From contig CAJNDS010000313.1 of the NCBI GenBank assembly GCA_905221605.1, positions 666,478 through 726,477 on the forward strand: 60,000 bases of DNA, written 5' to 3'. The DNA is from Symbiodinium natans. Lineage: Eukaryota > Sar > Dinophyceae > Suessiales > Symbiodiniaceae. This document shows positions 37,761 through 47,530 of the stretch, piece after piece. The number at the start of each line of letters is the position of its first letter. The stretch's first letter is position 1. The translations under genes were made by a program, and so were the position numbers. Below the pieces are notes generated by a model. The model searched no databases. It saw only the letters and a program-made list of their open reading frames with translations, and was not told the DNA's origin.

Positions 37761-37923
37761 TCCCCCCCAAGAAACATGAACAAATGCCAAGCCCTGAACC
37801 CTAAACCCTAAACCCTGAACGTGGGCAGCTCTTCTGGGTGGGGTAGAGTATGGGTTTCCGGCTTCCGGGTTGACATTCACGTGCAAGTTGGGTTCACAAT
37901 GTGCCCCTGTGTTTGCCGATAAC

Positions 37924-38105
37924 CCCCCTGTACACTACCCCCCACTAGGTTGCCCCCCTCCTGAATCAGGCTTCACTGCAGTAAAAAAAGCCTTAATTGT
38001 GGGGGAACCCAGGGGGGGGAGTATAGAAGGGGCCTTTAACCCCAAACCCTAAACCCTAAACCCTAAACCCTAAACCCTAAACCCTAAACCCTAAACCCTA
38101 AACCC
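37924..38105. mobile_element. family H hairpin with CCCTAAA array at its edge
   Basis: CCCCTGTACACTACCCCCCA pairs with GGGGGGAGTATAGAAGGGG. The right arm passes at once into about nine CCCTAAA units (38041-38105). A second arm-like piece (TATAGAGGGGCGTAGTAGGG) follows the array. Confidence 0.6.
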
Positions 38106-38143
38106 CCTAATAGCCTATAGAGGGGCGTAGTAGGGGAACCCAG

Positions 38144-38270
38144 GACGTCCAGGCACTTCGATCGTTATTTCCCGGGTCGCTCTGAACGGCCTGCCCCCGC
38201 CAAGCCCAGCGTTGCTTGCGAGCCCCCGCCGTCCTGTGGTGCTGACTACAGGCTTGTTGGATGTGTGATT
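38144..38270 (+). CDS. candidate exon, unknown protein
   Basis: AACCCAG|G opens a frame reading TSRHFDRYFPGRSERPAPAK, then PSVACEPPPSCGADYRLVGC, entering TTTAGGG-derived codons afterwards. Mixed composition with Pro- and Cys-containing linker. No family recognised. Confidence 0.4.
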
Positions 38271-39195
38271 CTGGGTTTAGGGTTTAGGGCTAGCGATTCG
38301 TGGCTCGAGGGTTTCTTGATGTGTGCTTGTTGCGGGGTTGTAGAGCCCCAATCTAGGAGGTGGGCAAGTACTCCAAGCACACTTCAGTCTGAGTAGGGTT
38401 TAGGGTTTCGGGTTTTCGGAGCCCTTGAATTAGGCCCTTAGGAAGCCTGATGCTTCCACCCACAAGACTAGAGAAGCGCTGAGTCTTGGGTTTTTGGGGT
38501 TTAGGCTTTATGCGGGTTTTCGGGGTTTTTAGGGTTCTTTAGGGGCCCTACATGATAGAGGTCTGAGGGGGTAGTGGTGAAGGCTCTGATCTACTTCCCG
38601 GTTTTAGGATTTAGGCCTCAGGGTTCAGGGTTTCGGGTTCAGGGTTCGAGCTTTAGGATTCTACATGAAAGGCTTTCACAAGCCGTGGGGGGTTTATGTT
38701 TGCATCTTGTTTTGAGAACTGGGAGCCATGAGCTCCCCCGTCGAAGAATGTCCCAACTGTGTGCCGGCGGAGTGCTTTGACCAGATAGTTGCTTTACCTG
38801 GGAACACAAAAGCCACCTCCTCCACCTGGGTGAGGAAGGTTTATAGGGTTTAGGGTTTAGGCGGTTTCGGTCTTAGGGTTTAGAGTTCACGAAAGACTTG
38901 TTGGGGGGGCGGGGGGGAGGGGGGTTGTCTCAACGAGATGCTATCCTTCGGCAGGCGTGCCAAGGCTTGAAGAGTCAGCATCATGCAGAAGTCTAAATTC
39001 CTTAAGGACTAAACGAACCCCAGAAGGGACTCGGTTCATGTACTCTAATTGGGACTATAGTAGCACAGGGTTTATGACCCCCAATTTTAGGGTTCATTTG
39101 GTGCTTAAGGTCCGTACGATGGTTATCCCCCTTCGTTTCCTCTGCATCAGTAGAACGTCAACTACCCATTCTACTTCACTAGGCTCCTGAATGCT
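38270..39195. other. degraded repeat and unique DNA, no supported gene
   Basis: Short TTTAGGG remnants (38275, 38390, 38840), a G-rich patch at 38902-38925, and frames that cross the remnants. Nothing convincing. Confidence 0.4.
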
Positions 39196-39275
39196 CATCT
39201 TTGTCATAGTGAGGTAACATTCTACCTTTTTAAGGGTACTTCAACTCAGTAAGGAATAGTATTTAGGAATAGATT
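39196..39275. repeat. dispersed repeat J, copy 2
   Basis: Matches 19352-19430 (GGTAACATTCTACCTTTTTA), about 20 kb away. Confidence 0.65.
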
Positions 39276-39611
39276 TTTGCATGTTTGCTGCTATCCCAAC
39301 CATGAACTATAGTCATGGGTTAGGGCATGTGGTCTAGGGCTCAGGGCGTCGGCTAGATTTCCTCCTCGGGACCATTTCCCTCATGAATCTGAAGCCCACA
39401 AGGGCATGCCTCAATTGTCCTCCCTGATACAGCCCGAAGTATGAAATCCGAACTAAATCTGAAACCCTAGATCCTACACCCTAAACCCTAAACCCTCGAA
39501 AGCCCAAGACTCCGAACTAAACCCTAAACCCCTGCATCCCTAAATCCCTAAACTAAACCCCGGGCCAGGGGGAGATGCGATGTCTACAAGCACAAATCTA
39601 AGAACATTTCA

Positions 39612-39715
39612 ACATACCCCATTGGGCGTACCTCTTAAAAGAAGTTAAGGGTATGGTAAAATCCTTCCTCATATTATCCTTGTTAGAGGTTAAGGGGTCG
39701 GGGTTTGGGGTATGT
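39612..39715. mobile_element. possible hairpin, short arms
   Basis: ACATACCCC and GGGGTATGT are 85 bp apart with weak inner symmetry. Confidence 0.4.
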
Positions 39716-39795
39716 ACCCTAAACCCTAAACCCTAAACCCTAAACCCTAAACCCTAAACCCTAAACCCTAAACCCTAAACCCTAAACCCTAAACC
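39716..39795 (-). repeat. CCCTAAA array, clean
   Basis: About eleven units directly at the edge of the hairpin above. Confidence 0.95.
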
Positions 39796-39799
39796 GTTT

Positions 39800-39900
39800 T
39801 CGACACAGAGCTTGGGTGGAGGTGGTGTTTGTTTGGGAATCCCATTCCGCTTGGGAGCAGCAGGACAAGAGCAGCTGCCAAGAATGGGCCAGCATCAAAG
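39800..39900. other. coding-like patch, strand unresolved
   Basis: The plus strand reads GGGVCLGIPFRLGAAGQEQL. The minus strand reads FDAGPFLAAALVLLLPSGMG. Either could be an exon; they cannot be separated by eye. Confidence 0.25.
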
Positions 39901-40063
39901 AGGGGTTGGGGTTTTAACCCTAAACCCTAATCCCTAAACCCTAAACAACTCCTGCACCCTTCAACCCGAGAGGCCCTAAACCCTTAATTCCAGTGGTTTT
40001 TGCCGACTTAGGGGCCACGGAGCTGATAACCTTCAGGTCGGCAATGCCAAGCCAAGCTTGTAG

Positions 40064-40127
40064 TATAGGGTTTAGGGTCTAGGGTTTAGGGTTTAGGGTT
40101 TAGGGTTCAGGGTTTAGGGTGTAGAGG
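40064..40127 (+). repeat. TTTAGGG tract
   Basis: About eight units. The 97-codon minus frame beginning in it (40114-40407) is Thr/Asn/Pro-rich and only weakly plausible. Confidence 0.9.
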
Positions 40128-40802
40128 CAGGTTGAATTGGAAGAGGTCTTTTTGGGGTATCTTTATTGGAACTATATTGGGGTTGCAGGGGAGTACTGTT
40201 TGTAAGTATTTGCGCTTGTCTCTCGGTTTTCAGGTGATTAGTTAATTGGACATAGGGCTTAGTAGGAATGTTATTGGTATTGCGACAGCTCCTGTATGAA
40301 ACCGCAAACCAGGCATGGAATTTGGGCGATGTGTCCTTTGCTATCCTGTGTCCATTTGAGCAGTTGTATACCAGTGCTGCGAAGAGTGTGGGGTGACACT
40401 CAGCCATTTCGGAGTTGGCCGACTGTCAATTGTGTCCTTTGTGGCTAGAATGAAAGTGCTGAAGACACCCAAACCTCTAAACCCTAAACCTGACATCCTG
40501 CACCGCTGAACCCAATGTTGTTTTCCTTAACCCTAAACCCTAACCCAAAATACCCTAAGAAGTCCTATAACACCCTAAACCCTAAACCTTAAAGGGATTA
40601 GGGTCTGGGCTCAGGGTCGTTTAGATCTTTGTTGTTTGTGTAGCTTAGGGTACATATTGCTCAGTTCTGAAAATTATGGTCCTCTTTTGGGTTAAACCCT
40701 AAACCCTATAAAGCCCTAAACCCTAAACTCTTTTGGGTGCCCTACATAAGAGGGGCCGCCTTATTCAGAAGGACCCCGAAGGAGACCAAATTCTAGAGAA
40801 TC

Positions 40803-40827
40803 CCCCCCCCCCCCCCCCCCCCCCCCC
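40803..40827 (+). repeat. poly-C run
   Basis: About 25 C; a CCCTAAA tract of five units follows at 40869-40900. Confidence 0.9.
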
Positions 40828-40924
40828 ACATTATGTGATTTTGGGTTCGGGAGGTGGTTTGGGAATTACCCTAAACCCTAAACCCTAAACCCTAAACCCT
40901 TTAGGGCTCTAGGGCTCTCCACAG

Positions 40925-41007
40925 TGCCCAACTCTGCGAACCTAGCACCCGAGGTGTTGAGAGGAGCGGAGGTTGCTGCGATATGGGGTTCAGATTTTTT
41001 GGGAGGG
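40925..41007 (+). CDS. candidate exon; APEVL motif reminiscent of kinases
   Basis: CTCTCCACAG|TG opens PNSANLAPEVLRGAEVAAIW then GSDFLGG, running into a TTTAGGG tract. LAPEVLRG resembles the APE motif region of protein kinases, but the expected DxW spacing does not follow clearly, so this is a suggestion only. GCGGAG|GT could end the exon earlier. Confidence 0.35.
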
Positions 41008-41060
41008 TTTAGGGTTTAGGGTTTAGGGTTTAGGGTTTAGGGTTTAGGGTTTAGGGTGTA
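41003..41060 (+). repeat. TTTAGGG tract
   Basis: Seven to eight units. Confidence 0.95.
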
Positions 41061-41089
41061 GGGTCCCCATCTGCAAAACATGAATCACG

Positions 41090-41500
41090 AAGCAGGAGCA
41101 TCGCAGGTCCCCATCACGAAGCAAAAGCTTTGCATTCTTCTGCAGAAACCGCTTTACATTGCACTTCAATTCCACTGCGCTTCCACTTCGCTGCCAACTC
41201 GTTTCACGTGTCTCCGCTTCACTTGATTCAAAGCACCATTCCGTTCCACCTTCCATGTGAACACATCGCCCACTCTGCTTCACTGCTTGAATCAATCAGT
41301 TCCTGACCTCACTTACTCTCCACTAGCCCTAAACCCTCACCCTAAAACCTAAACCCGAAACCCTATGTAAACCCTAAGCCCTGAGCCCTCCATGCCCCCA
41401 CTCCACTTCACCTCGTGCTCCTCACTTTGGTGGCCACTTCACTCCATTTATCTCCCACCCAACTCTTCACACCACTCCCATCGCGCTGAGCTTGGGTTCA
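41090..41500. other. CACTTC-biased low-complexity region
   Basis: CACTTC, CTTCAC and CCACTTC recur irregularly on one strand. The minus frame at 41044-41295 partly reflects this. A short CCCTAAA patch splits it at 41325-41375. Confidence 0.5.
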
Positions 41501-41749
41501 GGGTTTAGGGTTTTTAGGGATGTAGGGTGTTAGGAACTTTGGGTTTAGACTCTAGGGGTTTGTGTTTAGGGTTTTGGGCTGTAGGGATGTAGGGTGTTAG
41601 GAATTTAGGGTTTAGGCGTGAGGGGTGTATGTCTCCAATGCTCTTCCTAGGGCAGACGACACTCCCAACAGGCAAACCCCAAATTTGAAAGTAAGTAAGG
41701 GTCTGCAACTGCAATTAAGCCCTAGAATTCAGAACCGTTTACATGATTT

Positions 41750-41982
41750 CAGGCTTCTGGCTTTCAGGGGTCTCACAGTTCGGCGATTTCTCGTCAAAGC
41801 CAACTGCTGCAACCTACGTCGTCAGCGTGCAGACTTCCTCCATCACCGACCAAAGATGTGAAAGCATCCAGTTTTCGAAAGAGAAGCTGCACCGTGGAGC
41901 GGATGAGCAACTAATCAGAGCAGTGGGCCCCCTGAAGTCCAAACCTCAAAGCAGTGTGAGCATGGAGGGCCAAACTACCTAA
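41750..41982 (+). CDS. candidate terminal exon, about 77 codons
   Basis: GATTTCAG|G (41750 on) opens a frame that includes GFWLSGVSQFGDFSSKPTAA, TYVVSVQTSSITDQRCESIQ, FSKEKLHRGADEQLIRAVGP and a short Ser/Gln-rich end with TAA at 41980-41982. Repeat-free, Ser/Thr-rich and balanced: the longest convincing non-repeat frame besides 52760-52995. A second CTTTCAG|G at 41767 is an alternative start. No family named. 41985-42300 after it has no supported feature. Confidence 0.45.
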
Positions 41983-42313
41983 GCACATGGCGACCCCAAG
42001 TCAGAGTGACAAGCTTTAGCCAGACAGCACATAGGACCTAAAGCCCCTTCCCCCCGCCTTGCATCCATGCTCAGTCGTTGGGCAAGGAGAATCACGTGTC
42101 TATCATCTCCTCAATGTCCCCTCAAGTCCAGCTGCACCCCACAAGCCCTAAATCCTAAACCCTGAACCCTGGACCCTAAACCCTAAACCCTAATCCCCTC
42201 AAACCCTAAACCCTAAACGAGAAAGGGGAAAGAGCCCAACAGGCAGAAGCTCAAAACCCGAAAGCCCAGCAGCCTTAAGATGCCAAACCCAAGCAAGAAC
42301 CAACCTAACGCCC

Positions 42314-42407
42314 AGTTTAGGGTTTAGGGTTTAGGGTTTAGGGTTTAGGGTTTAGGGTTTAGGGTTTAGGGTTTAGGGTTTAGGGTTTAGGGTTTAGGGT
42401 TTAGGGC
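42314..42407 (+). repeat. TTTAGGG array
   Basis: About thirteen perfect units. Confidence 0.95.
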
Positions 42408-42514
42408 ACTTTAAAGCCCCAAGCGTGCTGCACTTCAGTCAGAGGCTCTGAGCGCCAGAAGGGTGGGGGGGGTTGCTCCTCGAGGTCGCTAGTTCCGTCT
42501 CTTCTTCCCCAAAC

Positions 42515-42630
42515 TAGGGTTTAGGGTTTAGGGTTTAGGGTTTAGGGTTTAGGGTTTAGGGTTTAGGGTTTAGGGTTTAGGGTTTAGGGTTTAGGGTTTA
42601 GGGTTTAGGGTTTAGGGTTTAGGGTTTAGA
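42515..42630 (+). repeat. TTTAGGG array
   Basis: About sixteen perfect units; among the longest clean tracts. Confidence 0.95.
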
Positions 42631-42750
42631 AATAGCCTGTTGAAAGTTTATCAGGAGCAAAGTCTTTAAGGTACCAATCTCCTGAAGCTTAGGGGGGAAA
42701 AGAGAGGGCTGGAAGCCACAAGCTTCTCTAGTCTTACTCTCAAAGCCTAC

Positions 42751-42822
42751 AGGGTTTAGGGTTTAGGGTTTAGGGTTTAATTAGGGTTTAGGGTTTAGGG
42801 TTTAGGGTTTAGGGTTTAGCGT
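42751..42822 (+). repeat. TTTAGGG array with a 4-bp break
   Basis: Four units, an AATTA break, then six units. Confidence 0.95.
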
Positions 42823-42920
42823 TCTGTGGTACCTTTCACTGATGGGTTCACAACTCGTCACATAGCCTTCAGAGGGGAACCCCATGATGGCGACCACCGA
42901 CTCGACGACTACTGCGGCTT

Positions 42921-43013
42921 GGTTTGGGGTTTAGGGTTTAGGGTTTAGGGTTTGGGGTTTGGGGTTTGGGGTTTGGGGTTTGGGGTTTGGGGTTTGGGGT
43001 TTGGGGTTTTAGG
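42921..43013 (+). repeat. TTTAGGG to TTTGGGG array
   Basis: Four TTTAGGG units followed by nine TTTGGGG, the same arrangement as at 836-926. Confidence 0.95.
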
Positions 43014-43204
43014 GTCAGACTTTCCGAAGCACCGAACCTTCCACTCGTCCCAACCCCTTGCAACCCACCCCCCAAAGAAAGACACCACCACTTGACTAGG
43101 GCTGATGGTTTTTGGAAGGCTGTTTCAGGTTTCGAGGTTTCGCTTCTGGCTGCATGCCAAGCCAGCTTACTCCGAGAAGGCAGCGGTTCCCAACGCCCCA
43201 GCAT

Positions 43205-43260
43205 TACTCTTGTACATATTTCTATATATGTATATATATATATATACATAGATACACATT
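43205..43260. repeat. TA/TATG palindromic microsatellite
   Basis: ATATATGTATATATATATAT and flanks. Similar patches at 49838-49872 and 50499-50530. Confidence 0.8.
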
Positions 43261-43389
43261 GTAAGGCTTTTGGTGTCAGGCTCCCCATGGTCATGGGACC
43301 CCACAGAAAAGAGGCATTTTCTTAACAGCTACTCGAGAGTCTCATGGTGGAGTTCTTGAATTCTGTGGCTTCTTGAACTGGTGTGATAG

Positions 43390-43475
43390 CTTTGGGGTTT
43401 TAGGGGTTTAGGGTTTAGGGTTTAGGCTTAGGGTTTAGGGTTTTAGGGGTTGAGGGTCGGCTTAGGGTTCATGGT
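43390..43475 (+). repeat. degenerate TTTAGGG tract
   Basis: About eight units. The following 43481-43665 frame (ANDFDQAPFLATTNKLPC...) is only weakly plausible as coding. Confidence 0.75.
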
Positions 43476-43662
43476 GTAGTTTGTTGAGTGTGCCAAGAAC
43501 GGCCAATGATTTCGATCAAGCACCCTTTTTAGCAACCACAAACAAGCTACCCTGTAGATCGGCGACTACAGGTACATCAGTTACTATCCTAGAGAACCCA
43601 ATTATGGCGCGTTTATCGAGTTGGATACTGAAAGCCCTACAAAGCATGGCTTCTTGGTACCT

Positions 43663-43745
43663 AGGAACCCTAAACCCTGAACCCTAAACCCTGAACCCTG
43701 AACCCTAAACCCTGAACCCTAAACCCTAAACCCTGAACCCTAAGC
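43663..43745 (-). repeat. CCCTAAA/CCCTGAA tract
   Basis: About eleven units, alternating variants. Confidence 0.95.
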
Positions 43746-43755
43746 CACCCTAAAC

Positions 43756-43833
43756 CTGCCCGAGGTGCGGAAGATGTCCAACGCCCTCGCTGCCCACCCA
43801 GTCGTCTCGGGCCACTGCCTCGGTGTTCAGCGG
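43756..43833 (+). CDS. candidate exon, unknown protein
   Basis: The frame reads LPEVRKMSNALAAHPVVSGH then CLGVQR, with CCCGAG|GTG as an internal donor-like site. It lies between a CCCTGAA tract and a TTTTAGGG field. Balanced composition; no family. Confidence 0.35.
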
Positions 43834-43837
43834 TGTA

Positions 43838-44055
43838 GGGTTTTAGGGTTTTTGGGTTTTAGGGTTTAGGGTTTAAGGTTTTAGGGTTTTAGGGTCTTAG
43901 GGTTTTAGGGTTTAGGGTTTAGGGGTCTAGGGTTTAGGGTTTAGGGTTTAGGGTTTAGGTTTTGAGGGTTTAGGGTTTAGAATTTAGGGTTTAGGGTTTT
44001 AGGGTTTAGAGTTTAGAGTTTAGGGTTTTAGGGTTTTTGGGTTTAGGGTTTTCGA
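43838..44055 (+). repeat. TTTTAGGG/TTTAGGG field
   Basis: About twenty-five mixed units. Confidence 0.9.
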
Positions 44056-44096
44056 AACCCAAGGGTGACCCAAATCCACCCCACTTGGAGGGGCGC

Positions 44097-44230
44097 GGGG
44101 GTGGGGGGGGTGGGGGGGGGGTGGGGGGGGAGGGGTGGGGGGGGGGGTGGGGGGGGAGGGGGGGGGGGGAGGTAGGGGGGGGGGGGTGGGTGGGGGGGGG
44201 GGGGGTGGGGGGGGGGGGGGGGGGGGGAGG
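44097..44230 (+). repeat. G-rich block with scattered T and A
   Basis: About 130 bp almost wholly G on the plus strand, with strong potential for G-quadruplexes. Gly-rich frames here are artefacts. Confidence 0.95.
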
Positions 44231-44314
44231 GTGGGTTCGGAGTTTAGGGTTTGTGTGGGGTTTAGGGGGCTTTTGGGCTTTGGGATGGATACAGTTAGGG
44301 TTTTGGGTTTAGGG

Positions 44315-44455
44315 TTTAAGGCAATCTGGCACCTTCTAAAAGTGGGAAAACTAGAGCGGGCCCTAAAGCATCAGCGCTGGAGGGGCTTGAGGATATTGTC
44401 ATCTCTTTCAACTATGGCCTGTTTTGGGGTTACCATTATAAGGCGGCCCCTAGTA
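44315..44455 (+). CDS. possible exon overlapping a family E remnant
   Basis: The frame reads KAIWHLLKVGKLERALKHQR, then WRGLRILSSLSTMACFGVTI and IRRP, protein-like and basic. Family E-like pieces at 44400-44525 overlap it, so it may be chance. Confidence 0.25.
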
Positions 44456-44616
44456 TTTAGGGTTAGGGTTTAGGGTTTCTGGGTACCCAAAAGGGACCCT
44501 GATGCAGAGAAACTGACCACATCACATAGGACTCTTCAGAGAGTTTCTAGGGTACGCCGAGACCTGGAGGCATTGCGGTTTGGACTTCCAACGTTTGGGG
44601 AAGGTAGGCTTCCACT

Positions 44617-44712
44617 CCAGGGTTTAGGGTTTAGGGTTTAGGGTTTAGGGTTTAGGGTTTAGGGTTTAGGGTTTAGGGTTTAGGGTTTAGGGTTTAGGGT
44701 TTAGGGTTTGGG
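44617..44712 (+). repeat. TTTAGGG array
   Basis: About thirteen perfect units. Confidence 0.95.
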
Positions 44713-44823
44713 GCAGTTTCATCATCAAGTTAGGCCTGCATGTCCGAAGAATCTTGCAGCGCGCTTCTGTGTCTCCGTTGCTCCCCTGTGGGCCCTTACT
44801 TCTGCAGCACGAAGCCTGCGTCG

Positions 44824-44915
44824 CCCTAAACCCTAAACCCTAAACCCTAAACCCTAAACCCTAAACCCTGAACCCTGAACCCTAAACCCTAAACCCTAAA
44901 CCCTAAACCCTAAGC
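44824..44915 (-). repeat. CCCTAAA array, inverted to the previous
   Basis: About thirteen units with two CCCTGAA, 112 bp after the TTTAGGG array. Confidence 0.95.
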
Positions 44916-45074
44916 CAGCAACCAAAGAATGTACGTAGCATCCGTCGGCATGACATTGTCCGACGTCAAGGGTACCAGGGTCGCTATATTCCCTTCATGT
45001 CCCGACTAGCTTCTTGGGTTCCCTGTTTGGGGTTTCCATGAGGATCCTTTGTTCCATTGGTTGACTGTTATTTG

Positions 45075-45220
45075 GGTTGGTGGTCTCTTTAAGTAGGGCT
45101 TCTGTTTTGTAAGGGGGGGGGGGTCTTATTAGGGTATCTAGGGGCTATATTAAGGTATACCCTGAACCCTTAAAACTCAAACCCTTAAACCCTAAACCCG
45201 TAACAGATAAAGAGGCCACC
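45075..45220. mobile_element. family F hairpin with telomere-like insert
   Basis: GGTGGTCTCTTTAAG and ATAAAGAGGCCACC arms match 15667-15778. About 39 bp of CCCTGAA/CCCTTAAA-type repeats (45161-45199) separate GGCTATATTAAGGTATA from GTAACAGATAAAGAG. Confidence 0.75.
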
Positions 45221-45325
45221 GGCTTTTCTAAGTTCAGAGTCAAAGGGAAATGCCAGTCGGCAGGCATTCTCGCGTTGGTGTCCAGTCACCGGGAGGTGCG
45301 AGCTGCCCCCTTGAGCATCAATCAG

Positions 45326-45383
45326 GTTTAGGGTTTGGGGTTTAGGGTTTAGGGTTTTGGGTTTAGGGTTTAGGGTTTAGGGC
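45326..45383 (+). repeat. TTTAGGG tract
   Basis: About seven mixed units; a CTTAGGG/CTCAGGG block follows at 45510-45570. Confidence 0.85.
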
Positions 45384-45636
45384 TACCCTTCCTGCTGAAG
45401 CGCACTATCATCTTTTGACTCTACACCCTAGGCCCCTGTTTGTGAATTTTGGCACCAGTGGAACCTCTCTGCCTCTACCTGAGAGAGTCTGAGCATGCTT
45501 AGGTATGGCGTGTTAGGGTTTAGGGCTTAGGGCTCAGGGCTCAGGGCTTAGGGCTTAGGGCGTAGGGTTTAGGCTTTCCAATCTTGCCATCCCATGCGGT
45601 TGCGGCAGGACACAGTTGTTCAAGTGCTTTCGTACC

Positions 45637-45750
45637 TAAACCCTAAACCCTAAACCCTAAACCCTAAACCCTGAGCCCTAAACCCTACACCCTAAACCCT
45701 AAACCCTAAACCCCAAACCCCAAACCCCAAACCCCAAACCCCAAACCCCA
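45637..45750 (-). repeat. CCCTAAA then CCCCAAA array
   Basis: About nine CCCTAAA-type units, then six CCCCAAA. Confidence 0.95.
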
Positions 45751-46059
45751 TCATCTTGCAATGTTAGGCCTCATCCTGGCACAGCGCTCCGTGGCTCGAG
45801 CTGACTCGACGTCAGGCAGTAGAGTGCATGATCCGTCGACCCCAATAGACCACATCAACCCAAACCCTATAAAACCCTCTACGCCTTAGAAGCCCTGCAA
45901 AGCCTCTGAACGCTGAATCCCCCATACACTCTCTCAACCCTTGACGCCTTACACACCTACGCCCTTACCCAACAGAAGGTGTGGGCCTTGGAAACTTGCA
46001 CTGGGTTGTCTTGGGCGGCTCCGATGCCATAAGCCCCTGAAGCCCCGAAACTTACACCT

Positions 46060-46107
46060 CAACCCTGAACCCTGAACCCTAAACCCTAAACCCTAAACCC
46101 TAAACCA
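46060..46107 (-). repeat. CCCTAAA tract
   Basis: About seven units. Confidence 0.9.
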
Positions 46108-46189
46108 AAAACAACCGTTTAAACCCTGGAAGTCACTTAAGCCCCTTAACAACCGGCATGCCCATGGCGTTGCTGCCCTGCGAGGTGGG

Positions 46190-46284
46190 GTAGGGTTTAG
46201 GGTTTAGGGTTTAGGGTTTAGGGTTTAGGGTTTAGGGTTTAGGGTTTAGGGTTTAGGGTTTAGGGTTTAGGGTTTAGGGTTTAT
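46190..46284 (+). repeat. TTTAGGG array
   Basis: About thirteen perfect units, 80 bp after an inverted tract. Confidence 0.95.
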
Positions 46285-46561
46285 TGAAATTATTGAGGGT
46301 TCAGGTCCGGGGAATTTTCGAGGAAAGTTTCGAGGAGCTTCAAGGAGTTTATCTTTTTGGATTGTTCTTAAGAGTTTCAAGTTACAGGGGGCTTCAGGGT
46401 TTTTTGTTTCGGGCTTAGCGTTTCGGATCCGTGCGACTGGTGGATGTTTGGGGCTTTCAGGATTTCGGCTTTGAGCCTCGCACCCTAAACCCCCTCAAAA
46501 CCCCAGACCCCCCCCTAAACACCCTGAACGCCTTCAACCCCCCTGAGACCCACTTCCCCGA

Positions 46562-46662
46562 AACCCTAAACCCTAATCCCTAGACCCTAGACCCTAAACC
46601 CTAAACCCTAAACCCTAGACCCTAGACCCTAGACCCTAGACCCTAGACCCTAAACCCTAACC
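46562..46662 (-). repeat. CCCTAGA/CCCTAAA array
   Basis: Alternating blocks; six CCCTAGA units in a row at 46612-46650. Confidence 0.95.
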
Positions 46663-46664
46663 CG

Positions 46665-46781
46665 GTGGTTGGGCCTCAGCCAGGCAGCCACCAGGCAGCT
46701 GTTGCCGCAGCTTTCGCCCTTCACCGCACCGTCCCTTCGCCCCGACGAGTGGAAGATTCGAAGGTTGAGGGCATGCGTTAA
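46665..46781 (+). CDS. candidate terminal exon, Ala/Pro/Arg
   Basis: The frame reads VVGPQPGSHQAAVAAAFALH, then RTVPSPRRVEDSKVEGMR and TAA (46779-46781). CAGCCAG|G near 46684 is a likely acceptor. It directly follows a CCCTAGA array. Natural codons and a charged C-terminus; no family named. Confidence 0.45.
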   Translation: MVGPQPGSHQAAVAAAFALHRTVPSPRRVEDSKVEGMR

Positions 46782-46793
46782 ATGGACTGAGGG

Positions 46794-46880
46794 TTTAGGG
46801 TTTAGGGTTTAGGGTTTAGGGTTTAGGGTTTAGGGTTTAGGGTTTAGGGTTTAGGGTTTAGGGTTTAGATAGGATATAGG
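46794..46880 (+). repeat. TTTAGGG array
   Basis: About ten clean units, just downstream of the stop codon above. Confidence 0.95.
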
Positions 46881-47034
46881 GTTTAGAGAGGCTTTCTTGA
46901 TTTGAATGGGAAATCCGAATTTGATTTCAGGAATATTCCCTGGAGTCTTTGGGTAGATGATTGAAGACTCAGGTTTGCGAGAGTTTGGGAGGTGTAGGGT
47001 TTGCATAAACGAGAGGTTTTGGTTTTCTTAACAT

Positions 47035-47170
47035 ACCCTAAACCCTTGTGGCCCTAAACCCTAAACCCTAAACACCCTAAACCCCCTAAACCTTAAACCC
47101 TAAACACCCTAAACCCCTCAACCCTAAACCCCCTCAACCCTAAACCCTAAACCCTAAATCCTAAATCCTG
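47035..47170 (-). repeat. degenerate CCCTAAA field
   Basis: CCCTAAA, CCCTAAACA and CCCTCAA variants. 47180-47440 beyond it has no supported feature. Confidence 0.85.
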
Positions 47171-47449
47171 AACCCTTGGGCTTTGGGATGTACAGGGTTT
47201 CTTGGGCTTCGAATCGGGACTTTGGGACTTCAGGGTTCAGGGTTTCTCCCCATAAGTCATACCTGACATCGGGGGTCAAAAGTCTGTAAATATACACATT
47301 TTGGGCTATTTGGAGCCTGAGGGAAAACTCAAAGCTTCAAGGGGGGGGAATATGTAGGTAAAAGGTGTTCCTGTGTACAGACATCTGCACCGGTTTGGAC
47401 CTTGCACGGCCTCGTTTGTTCAGTCCAGGAAAATGACCCCTCAACCCCA

Positions 47450-47530
47450 AACCCTAAACCCTAAGCCCTAAACCCCAAACCCTAAACCCTAAACCTAAAC
47501 CCTATAGACCCTAAACCCTAAACCCCTTCG
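47450..47530 (-). repeat. CCCTAAA field
   Basis: About ten mixed units. The frame at 47705-47980 draws on degraded repeat and is not supported. Confidence 0.85.

Noticed and set aside
44037-44312. Gly/Val-rich protein
   Set aside because: Product of the G-rich block.
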